From assembly GCA_037140475.1 (NCBI GenBank), contig JBAXEJ010000018.1, positions 1 through 38,974 of the forward strand: DNA of 38,974 nucleotides, given 5' to 3'. Below, piece by piece: positions 8,756 to 14,346 of the stretch (position 1 is the first letter of the stretch; each line of letters starts with the position of its first letter). The notes beneath the pieces are model-generated. The model worked only from the letters and a program-made list of their open reading frames with translations. It did no database searches and had not been told where the DNA came from. The position numbers were made by a program, and so were the translations under genes. This DNA is from PALSA-1006 sp037140475 (lineage in GTDB: Bacteria; Pseudomonadota; Gammaproteobacteria; Burkholderiales; Gallionellaceae).

Positions 8756-8843
8756 AACTTACCCCCTGAATAGCTTTGATTGTTTACTTCAAATCTGATG
8801 AGCCACCTTGTTATGCTCTAAAATCAACTCAATAGTCAGCTAA

Positions 8844-8945
8844 CAGATTCCTGAATTACCGCGTTTCGATACTAGACATTGGGGGTTTGACTATCCTTGA
8901 TATGAATCAAGACAATTGAGATCCAATCAACATGGCCTTTTATTT
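8844..8945. repeat. Promoter cassette repeat, copy 2 (nor side)
   Basis: Second copy of the ~102-bp sequence found at 2131-2232, same orientation, about 94% identical and ungapped (constant offset 6713). The box and the -10 are identical in both copies. Confidence 0.93.
8869..8910 (-). promoter_or_regulatory. FNR/Dnr-box class II promoter of norCB
   Basis: The perfect box TTGATATGAATCAA lies at 8897-8910. On the minus strand it is followed after 22 nt by TAGTAT (8869-8874), giving class II spacing and a start near 8862. In the plus direction no -10 is found at that spacing, so the box serves norC by activation and could at most repress or co-regulate dnr. Confidence 0.85.
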
Positions 8946-8984
8946 TCAGGTTTTTTATTCATCGAAATAGACGCAAAACTAAGC

Positions 8985-9013
8985 TGCGCATTCAATGTTC
9001 TTAATCCTATAAT
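8985..9013 (+). promoter_or_regulatory. Candidate sigma70 promoter of dnr
   Basis: A perfect TATAAT at 9008-9013 is preceded after 17 nt by the weak -35 TGCGCA (8985-8990). The predicted start is about 20 nt before the TTG start of dnr. Confidence 0.5.
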
Positions 9014-9039
9014 TCGCTTTCAAAAAATGAGGATACACT

Positions 9040-9723
9040 TTGTCGACTCCTGTAAAAATTTCTTCCCTCCTAGAAAATCTTCCATTATTCGGAGAGCTAT
9101 CACCCGCTGAAATTGAGGTTATTACTCAAGGCACGCGCGCAATACAATTAGCGCGCGGAGATATGCTTTTTCAGCGCGGCGATCCTTCTAATGGCTTTTA
9201 TGTAGTGGTACACGGCCAAATAAAATTGGCGATGATTTCACCTCAGGGAATTGAAAAAGTCCTGGAACTGTTCGGTCCAGAGCAGAGTTTCGGCGAGGCG
9301 CTAATGTTTTCTGAGAAGCCTTATCCAGTACATGCTCACGCGCTGACAGACTGCCTAGTTTTGCATATCAACAAGAGTGTTATTTTTGGCTGCATAGATA
9401 GCGATCCGACCTTTAGTCGAAAAATGCTGGCGGGACTTTCATTTCGATTACACCGCATGATTGACTATGTTGAATCATTTTCGCTACGGTCATCGTCGCA
9501 ACGAGTGATTGGTTATCTACTACAGTCGGAAGATGGACAGACCGGTTACGATCTTCACATTAGTTTTCCAGCTAACAAAAACGTAATCGCCTCTAATCTC
9601 AACATTACGCCAGAAACCTTTTCACGCATCCTGAACATTTTATCTAGCAAGGGACTGATTGAAGTAAATGGCAAGGATGTGTGTATCAAGGATATTGCCA
9701 AGCTCCGTGCCTACGAAGGGTAA
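9040..9723 (+). CDS. dnr: Dnr-type CRP/FNR family transcriptional regulator
   Basis: Predicted activator of the nir and nor promoters. The 227-residue protein has an N-terminal cyclic-nucleotide-like beta-roll (about 10-125), a long dimer helix (about 126-150) and a C-terminal helix-turn-helix (NVIASNLNITPETFSRILNIL, about 181-201). The recognition helix carries E192, S195 and R196, the E--SR set with which FNR reads TTGAT, matching the boxes at 2184 and 8897. There is no N-terminal cysteine cluster for a 4Fe-4S centre; the only cysteines are scattered, so this is a Dnr/NnrR-like NO-responsive type rather than FNR proper. The start is TTG with a GAGGA Shine-Dalgarno sequence. It is divergent from norC. 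Confidence 0.9.
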   Translation: MSTPVKISSLLENLPLFGELSPAEIEVITQGTRAIQLARGDMLFQRGDPSNGFYVVVHGQIKLAMISPQGIEKVLELFGPEQSFGEALMFSEKPYPVHAHALTDCLVLHINKSVIFGCIDSDPTFSRKMLAGLSFRLHRMIDYVESFSLRSSSQRVIGYLLQSEDGQTGYDLHISFPANKNVIASNLNITPETFSRILNILSSKGLIEVNGKDVCIKDIAKLRAYEG

Positions 9724-10005
9724 CTAGTTATACCAAGCTTTTGGCAACTCTTTTTTTCTATCCAGCCGCCCCATTTTGATTAACCAACCAGTGTAGAAAA
9801 ACATTTCGAACATTAAAAATGTTAATCCCCAAACCAAAAAACTCATCGGGGAATAAATCACGGGATTTGCCACATCACTCCAAACTTGAGATGGGTTGAT
9901 CCAATGGACAATCCACGGCCCAAGCACAGGCCCTATCAAACAAGATAGTAGTGCCATCACTGTGAAATGAATCGCCACCTTCCGACTATTTGGCAAATTA
10001 TTCAA
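9724..10005 (-). CDS. Small membrane protein of unknown function beside dnr
   Basis: A 93-residue protein with two predicted membrane helices (about 11-35 and 52-76), the first containing HFTVMALLSCLIGP and the second FLVWGLTFLMFEMFFY. The C-terminus is basic and polar (KMGRLDRKKELPKAWYN). I do not recognise the family. The start is TTG (10005) with AGGA seven bases upstream; no ATG is available nearby. It is convergent with dnr with no space between the stop codons. An FNR-like box (10066-10079) about 67 bp upstream of the start suggests it belongs to the same anaerobic or NO regulon. Confidence 0.72.
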   Translation of the reverse strand: MNNLPNSRKVAIHFTVMALLSCLIGPVLGPWIVHWINPSQVWSDVANPVIYSPMSFLVWGLTFLMFEMFFYTGWLIKMGRLDRKKELPKAWYN

Positions 10006-10065
10006 TTACTTTTCCTATTGTTGCCATCCATTAACAAAGTCTCACAGAATTGCCATCGAAATTCA

Positions 10066-10079
10066 TTGAGTTAAATCAA
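10066..10079 (-). promoter_or_regulatory. Imperfect FNR/Dnr box
   Basis: TTGAGTTAAATCAA on the plus strand (TTGATTTAACTCAA on the minus) differs at one position from TTGAT-N4-ATCAA. It sits about 67 bp upstream of the small membrane protein. The -10 at class II spacing (GAGACT) is weak. Confidence 0.5.
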
Positions 10080-10456
10080 GTGAACTAGATGCAAATTACG
10101 CCTTTTCAATATAACGACATTGCGCTTGTTTACTGACATCTATCTGTATCAGTATAAGTTGGCACCAACGACCGCTTACTGGGAGTGCAATTGCAAGCAT
10201 GACTGTCCCTTGATGGCACGAAGCCGAAGTACACACCCCAATATTCACCACCCCAAAGCCGTCACTCAACAATGCCGCCGAGACTTTGATAGGGCGCTCT
10301 CCGTAGGTCAAGTGACCTCTATAGGTCATTTAGAAAAACAGCACAAAATTTATGAGCAACCATTAGATAAACATTTGGGATCGCTCCCCCCCCCTCCCCG
10401 GGGTTCTTATATTTAAAGAATGCTTATGTTACAGCGCCGCAAAAACACGCAACCCA
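10080..10456. other. Gene-free stretch between the nor block and ardA
   Basis: No convincing gene is seen. Short open frames on both strands (for example 10096-10329 minus, 10120-10416 plus) lack a Shine-Dalgarno sequence and any recognisable domain. The stretch contains the TGACCT/AGGTCA palindromes (10305-10328), a run of nine C at 10386-10394 followed by CCCCGGGG, and ends in the ardA promoter. Confidence 0.6.
10305..10328. repeat. Three alternating AGGTCA/TGACCT hexamers
   Basis: AGGTCA (10305-10310), TGACCT (10313-10318) and AGGTCA (10323-10328) form two overlapping dyads with 2-bp and 4-bp centres. This is an operator-like arrangement; no adjacent gene clearly uses it. Confidence 0.55.
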
Positions 10457-10485
10457 TTGATTAAAAAGCGTATTTATGCCATAAT
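10457..10485 (+). promoter_or_regulatory. Sigma70 promoter of ardA
   Basis: TTGATT (10457-10462), a 17-bp spacer and CATAAT (10480-10485). The transcript would have a leader of roughly 85 nt that includes GAGAG-TTCGAG-CTCTC, a short hairpin, before the AGGAG Shine-Dalgarno sequence of ardA. Confidence 0.6.
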
Positions 10486-10574
10486 GCAGCCATCGTAAAT
10501 GACGCGATAAGCGGCGAATCAGAGAGTTCGAGCTCTCCGACCGCCTAACCAAAATAGACTATTAGGAGTCAAAA

Positions 10575-11111
10575 ATGGCTGAGCAAGAGTATAGCCGCGC
10601 ACCTGCGCGGGAGTGTGCATTTTTCTACGTTGACGGCATCCCCACCAAGGGCGCGTGGCTTGATCTCGATGATGTTGATTCATGGGATAAGGTGCGCGGT
10701 GAGTTATCACAGCAAGGCTTCATCGGCGATGGTTACGATGGCGACATTCTTGTCGCTGACATCGAAGGCGCGCTGGCGCGGTGTTGCTACTCTTCCAGCT
10801 TCGATCTGTTTGACCTTGACGGATTCCTCGAAGTGCAGGAAGACATCACACGGCACGGGTACGACATTGAGGCTGTAGCGGCTTTTATTGGTTGGCATGG
10901 CTCATGGTCTTGCGATACGTTCGAGAGTACCTTCATGGGGAGTTATGACAGCGAAGAAGATTTTGCTCAGCAGTATCTTGATGATACGGGCACGCTAGAT
11001 CAAATCCCCGAGAGTTTGCGTTACTACTTCGACGTGGAGAGATTCGCCCGTGATTTATTTATTGGCGACTACTACTATGACTCGGGTTTTGTGTTCTGCA
11101 CGAACTGCTAG
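10575..11111 (+). CDS. ardA: Antirestriction protein ArdA
   Basis: DNA-mimic protein that inhibits type I restriction enzymes, normally carried by conjugative plasmids and integrative elements. The 178-residue protein is very acidic (runs such as DLDDVDSW, GDGYDGDILVADIEG and YDSEEDF). It has the ArdA pattern: an N-terminal FYVDGIPTKGAWLDL, a central FMGSYDSEEDFAQQYLDD, and a C-terminal YYFDVERFARDLFIGDYYY. It has an AGGAG Shine-Dalgarno sequence and its own promoter. No restriction or conjugation genes are adjacent, so it looks like a stray cargo gene left in the region between the denitrification block and tRNA-Asp. Confidence 0.88.
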   Translation: MAEQEYSRAPARECAFFYVDGIPTKGAWLDLDDVDSWDKVRGELSQQGFIGDGYDGDILVADIEGALARCCYSSSFDLFDLDGFLEVQEDITRHGYDIEAVAAFIGWHGSWSCDTFESTFMGSYDSEEDFAQQYLDDTGTLDQIPESLRYYFDVERFARDLFIGDYYYDSGFVFCTNC

Positions 11112-11213
11112 GCCACGAAGAGGCATTCAGGCACGTATTGACCTCAAAAGTTGATCTTATCTAGTACGTTGTTAATGGCAGCCCAAGTTGATGGGTTTAA
11201 TGATGGGTAAAAT

Positions 11214-11237
11214 AAAAAAGCACCTCGAAAGGTGCTT
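11214..11237 (-). terminator. Intrinsic terminator after tRNA-Asp
   Basis: On the minus strand AAGCACCT pairs with AGGTGCTT and runs into a T-tract (complement of 11214-11219). It lies 14 bp downstream of the tRNA-Asp 3' end. Confidence 0.85.
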
Positions 11238-11251
11238 AGTTACTTACATAT

Positions 11252-11328
11252 TGGCGGAGTGGACGGGACTCGAACCCGCGACCCCCGGCGTGACAGGCCG
11301 GTATTCTAACCAACTGAACTACCACTCC
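11252..11328 (-). tRNA. tRNA-Asp (GTC)
   Basis: A 77-nt cloverleaf with encoded CCA. The acceptor stem GGAGTGG pairs with CCACTCC, the anticodon loop CTGTCAC gives GTC at 11292-11294, and the T-arm contains GGTTCGAGTCC. In betaproteobacteria tRNA-Val and tRNA-Asp commonly stand in tandem after lon; here they are 2 kb apart. Confidence 0.97.
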
Positions 11329-11335
11329 AGATTTT

Positions 11336-11357
11336 TGGTGGTGATGACGGGATCGAA
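11336..11357 (-). repeat. tRNA-Val 3'-end fragment (att-like remnant)
   Basis: The 22 bp TGGTGGTGATGACGGGATCGAA (plus strand) match the 3' terminus and T-arm of tRNA-Val, differing from the intact gene at 13393 by one missing G and one substitution. It lies 7 bp from tRNA-Asp, where the end of the ancestral tRNA-Val would be expected. Confidence 0.8.
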
Positions 11358-11408
11358 TTTTCTTCTTAACCCTATAATTTTTAGATTTATTTTTAATTCG
11401 ATCTAAAA

Positions 11409-11431
11409 ACATACACCCAGACATACACCCA
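11409..11431. repeat. Direct repeat ACATACACCCA x2 next to the tRNA fragment
   Basis: Two copies of ACATACACCCA (11409-11419, 11421-11431) with a 12-bp period, about 52 bp from the tRNA-Val fragment. They resemble arm-type recombinase binding repeats in position and form, but no integrase is present to test this. Confidence 0.5.
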
Positions 11432-11514
11432 AAAACTAACACTGCATTGTTTGTCTGATACTGTCCAACACAATGCAACGGCGCGCATTATATTCACACC
11501 CCGTCACTCTGTCT

Positions 11515-11540
11515 ACAATTTCGCGTTACAATTTCGCGTT
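11515..11540. repeat. Tandem 13-bp repeat ACAATTTCGCGTT x2
   Basis: Two perfect head-to-tail copies, in the 274-bp gene-free stretch between the tRNA fragment and the EAL gene. A weak stem TGCATTGT/ACAATGCA lies nearby at 11443-11477. No function is assigned. Confidence 0.6.
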
Positions 11541-11631
11541 ACATAATCAACCAACAGCGAATTTCACCCCAACTTCCAGATCCCCAAATCACAACCAAGT
11601 CGCATATACATAGTAAGCCACGAGCCACAAA

Positions 11632-12372
11632 TTAAACAATTTCAAGCAACTTTCCTGTAACAAAACCCTGATAACCATCCACGCCCAAATCTTTAAGCAA
11701 GGCTAAGCTATCAACATTCTCAATCCCCAATGCAATGACTTGAATCTCTAGCGGCCTCGTGATCATTACAACAGAAGAGATAAAAAATTGATGCTTCTGA
11801 TTGTTTGCCAACTCACGAATATATGCAGGACTTAACTTCACATAGCGAGGCTTCAACTGCTGAAGATATTCAAACGCACTCGGATGCAGGCCAAAATTAT
11901 CGACCGCAAAATTTGCACCCAACTTGCGAATCTCGGCCACAAATTTTTCACCCCCTACTTTATCTTGCACCAAACCAAACTCGGTAAATTCGAATACGAG
12001 ACGACGAGACAAATTGCGATCAGCTCGCATCGCATTAGTCAGCCAATATAGAAGTGTCGCATCATGAATTGAGTGTACCGAAAGATTGATCGCCACCTCT
12101 TGATCTGCAATCACCCCATTGCTCATTCTCTCAAATAGCTTTTGCAAGATTGCCAAGTCGAATGCGGGCGTTAGCCGATGTCGATTCGCCATCGGAATAA
12201 ATTGATCAGCTGGCACCAAGTCACCGTTCTCATCTTTCAAACGGCCTACAACTTCGATTTGCAGCCTTTCTTCTTTATGCAACCCCATCACCATCTGAGC
12301 AAATAAAGTCAGGCGACCGCCTGAAATTGCATCTTGAATTAACTGCTTCCAATATTGAGAGCCCTTACCCAC
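11632..12372 (-). CDS. Stand-alone degenerate EAL domain protein
   Basis: A 246-residue protein made only of an EAL (cyclic-di-GMP phosphodiesterase-type) domain, closest in pattern to the C-terminal EAL of LapD-like proteins. Retained: the Glu of the EAL position (EVVGRL), INLS and FEFTE, and the QG near the C-terminus (YQGFVTGK). Altered: EAL reads EVV, the DDFG motif reads DNFG, the LK-D motif reads VKLS, and AEGVE reads ALGIE. Several metal ligands are therefore missing and catalysis is unlikely; it may bind c-di-GMP or be relic cargo. The start is GTG directly after an in-frame stop with no clear Shine-Dalgarno sequence, so it could also be an N-terminally trimmed GGDEF-EAL protein. It lies in the tRNA-bounded insertion. 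Confidence 0.8.
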   Translation of the reverse strand: MGKGSQYWKQLIQDAISGGRLTLFAQMVMGLHKEERLQIEVVGRLKDENGDLVPADQFIPMANRHRLTPAFDLAILQKLFERMSNGVIADQEVAINLSVHSIHDATLLYWLTNAMRADRNLSRRLVFEFTEFGLVQDKVGGEKFVAEIRKLGANFAVDNFGLHPSAFEYLQQLKPRYVKLSPAYIRELANNQKHQFFISSVVMITRPLEIQVIALGIENVDSLALLKDLGVDGYQGFVTGKLLEIV

Positions 12373-12479
12373 TTACGAGATAGGTAGATATATGCCAAAC
12401 GGCCTATACACTTTTTGAGTATCTATATACTTTTTGCATCACTCTAAACTTGACTGAATGCAGAGAATTTTCTATCTCA

Positions 12480-12507
12480 TTGATTTAGCTTTGATAAGCC
12501 ATATAAA
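12480..12507 (+). promoter_or_regulatory. Candidate promoter of the toxin-antitoxin pair
   Basis: TTGATT (12480-12485), a 16-bp spacer and TATAAA (12502-12507), about 80 bp before the toxin start. The spacer upstream also has two near copies of TATA(C/T)ACTTTTTG about 21 bp apart, possible regulator sites. Confidence 0.5.
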
Positions 12508-12585
12508 ATCAAACAGTCGCAAAAAACACTACCTTGTCTGGCAGAACAGGAATGATTGACTCTCTTTATCTGAGGAGCAGACACG

Positions 12586-12921
12586 ATGAATGAATTGACA
12601 CCGCGTATCCCAAACAATACACTGCATCACATGATCTCTATTCAAACAACCGAGGTGTTCGATGACTGGTTCGCTGGCTTAAAGGATAAGCAGACTATTC
12701 GTCGAGTGCAGGCGAGAATCGATCGAGCCGAGGATGGGAATTTTGGTGATTGTGAGCCGGTTGGTGAAGGTGTTTCTGAGATGCGAATTCACTATGGGTC
12801 TGGCTACCGTGTTTATTTTGTTCAGCGCGGTTTGGAGATAGTGATTTTATTGGCAGGCGGAAATAAAGCGACACAGTCGAAAGACATTAAAAGTGCGCTT
12901 GAAATTGCACGACAAATTTAG
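12586..12921 (+). CDS. Type II toxin, RelE/HigB-like (killer protein of HI1419 type)
   Basis: A small protein (111 residues) of the RelE/ParE superfamily, in the subgroup annotated as addiction-module killer protein found upstream of an HTH antidote. Diagnostic stretches are FDDWFAGLKDKQ, GNFGDCEPVGEGVSEMRIHYGSGYRVYF and LLAGGNKATQSKDI. Members typically cleave mRNA on or near the ribosome; that activity is assumed from the family. The ATG at 12586 has a GAGGAG Shine-Dalgarno sequence; a second in-frame ATG at residue 16 matches the usual family start. The antitoxin follows after 10 bp, in the reverse order (toxin first) typical of higBA-like pairs. Confidence 0.9.
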   Translation: MNELTPRIPNNTLHHMISIQTTEVFDDWFAGLKDKQTIRRVQARIDRAEDGNFGDCEPVGEGVSEMRIHYGSGYRVYFVQRGLEIVILLAGGNKATQSKDIKSALEIARQI

Positions 12922-12931
12922 GGAGCTGAAA

Positions 12932-13231
12932 ATGGGAAAAATCAAACTACGCAAATGGGATAGTGCTGAATATCTTAAAACCGATGAGGACATGGTGCTT
13001 TATTTGGAAGCCTGCCTTGAGGAGGCAGGAGATGATGCTGCATTTATTGCCAAGGCGCTCGGCACCATTGCCCGCGCTAAAGGCATGACACAACTTGCCA
13101 AGGAAACGGGCCTGGGGCGCGAAAGTTTGTACAAAGCATTATCTGGTGAAGGCAATCCAAGTTTTGCCACTATTCTAAAAGTCACCTCCGCGCTAGGAAT
13201 AAAACTCCATGCGCAGAGCGCTCATTCGTAA
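12932..13231 (+). CDS. HTH antitoxin (HI1420-type addiction module antidote)
   Basis: A 99-residue antidote with an N-terminal extension (KLRKWDSAEYLKTDEDMVLYLEACL) and a C-terminal helix-turn-helix (GMTQLAKETGLGRESLYKAL, then NPSFATILKVTSALGIKL). This is the standard partner of the toxin upstream and probably both neutralises it and represses the operon. The start at 12932 has a GGGAGC Shine-Dalgarno sequence; the frame is open further upstream, overlapping the toxin, but without a ribosome site. The pair is complete and looks functional, which may help explain why this decayed element persists. Confidence 0.92.
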   Translation: MGKIKLRKWDSAEYLKTDEDMVLYLEACLEEAGDDAAFIAKALGTIARAKGMTQLAKETGLGRESLYKALSGEGNPSFATILKVTSALGIKLHAQSAHS

Positions 13232-13355
13232 TCTTCAACTTTCTGTGAACACTGGGTCCTTAAGGACTGGATGCAACAGAACAACTTCGGACGACAATGG
13301 ACTTACGACTAACTAAAACCCTCTATATCAATGGGTTCGCGGCAGTTATAGACAC

Positions 13356-13386
13356 AAAAAAACCACCTAAGTCGGTGGCTTTTTTG
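13356..13386 (-). terminator. Hairpin terminator after tRNA-Val
   Basis: AGCCACC-GACTTA-GGTGGTT on the minus strand, followed by a T-run; A/T-rich runs on both sides make it potentially bidirectional, serving also the end of the antitoxin transcript. Confidence 0.8.
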
Positions 13387-13392
13387 TTTTTT

Positions 13393-13468
13393 TGGTGGGT
13401 GATGACGGGTTCGAACCGCCGACAATCGCCTTGTAAGGGCGGTGCTCTACCAGCTGAGCTAATCACCC
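13393..13468 (-). tRNA. tRNA-Val (TAC)
   Basis: A 76-nt cloverleaf with encoded CCA. The acceptor stem GGGTGAT pairs with ATCACCC, the anticodon loop CTTACAA gives TAC, and the T-arm contains GGTTCGAACCC. An upstream AT-rich TATAAA lies about 20 bp before its 5' end. It is the likely attachment gene for the insertion to its left. Confidence 0.97.
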
Positions 13469-13504
13469 GCATAAGCTCGTTATTTTATAGCAACTCTATT
13501 TTTT

Positions 13505-13532
13505 TTGCTAGCCCAAAATCTGAAATTGTAGG
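13505..13532. repeat. 28-bp flanking repeat, left copy (IS1202-type target duplication)
   Basis: Abuts the left terminal repeat of the outer insertion sequence and matches 16200-16227 at 23 of 28 positions, with the core AGCCCAAAATCTGAAATT identical. Differences lie at the edges, as expected for an old duplication. Confidence 0.75.
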
Positions 13533-14338
13533 GAGCAAATTAAATGTCCGGTTCTGTAGCACGTAATATGTCCGGTTTAGGGAGGCATCATGGAAGTACT
13601 CCTAAGCCGGGCACGTTGGTTACAGGAGACCCGGAAGATGAGATTCGAAGAAGCGTATATAGATTGGCAAGAAGGACGTTTAACACAAGCTGAAGCGGCA
13701 CGGCTACTGGGTGTTTGCGAGCGCACTTTGAGGCGGCAGATTGACCGGTATGAGTCTGACGGAATAGATGGCCTGATTGATAAGCGATTGTCGCAACTCT
13801 CACACCTGCGAGCGCCTGTCGATGAAGTCATGGAACTGGTTGATCTTTATCGCTCGGACTATCCGGGCTGGAACACCAAGCACTTCCACACTTGGTATGC
13901 ACGAGAGCACGGTGGAAATCGTAGCTACACTTGGGTCAAGAACCAGTTGCAACAAGCCGGTGCGGTTATCCAAGCCAAAGCTCGAGGCAAGCATCGCAAG
14001 AAGCGAGACCGAGAGCCGTTGCCGGGAATGATGGTGCATCAGGATGCCAGCACTCATGAATGGATATTGGACCATCGCTGGGACTTGGTGGTGACGATGG
14101 ACGATGCCACGGGAGAGCACCTGTCGATGTTCTTTTGCGACGAGGAAGGTACTGCATCGAGCTTCCACGGCATCGGACAGACAGTCGCCTGTCACGGGCT
14201 GTTTAGCGTGTTTTACACAGACCGTGGTAGCCACTATTTCAATACGCCAGTAGCCGGTGGCAAGGTAGATAAAAACAATCTGACACAGGTTGGTCGCGCA
14301 CTCAAACAAATCGGCATCAAGCACATAGCCGCTTACTC

Positions 14339-14346
14339 ACCAGAAG
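14339..14346. repeat. 8-bp target duplication of the IS256 element
   Basis: ACCAGAAG here is repeated exactly at 15680-15687 on the other side of the element, the size expected for IS256-family insertion. Confidence 0.93.

Larger units (their letters stand above)
11336..13392. mobile_element. ~2-kb remnant island inserted at the 3' end of tRNA-Val
   Basis: The segment is bounded on one side by the intact tRNA-Val (13393-13468) and on the other by a duplicate of its 3' end (11336-11357), both in the same orientation. This is the usual footprint of site-specific integration into a tRNA gene. It carries a degenerate EAL gene and a toxin-antitoxin pair. No integrase gene remains, so the element appears decayed. 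The origin by integration is inference from the layout. Confidence 0.65.

Noticed and set aside
10096..10329. A 77-codon minus-strand frame and a 98-codon plus-strand frame (10120-10416) in the spacer before ardA
   Set aside because: No Shine-Dalgarno sequence, no recognisable domain, and composition unlike neighbouring genes; treated as chance frames.
11188..11478. Frames on both strands running through tRNA-Asp
   Set aside because: The tRNA gene fully explains this sequence; the frames are artefacts.
13297..13566. Plus-strand frame across tRNA-Val and its terminator
   Set aside because: It covers a tRNA on the other strand and a terminator, so it cannot be a real gene.
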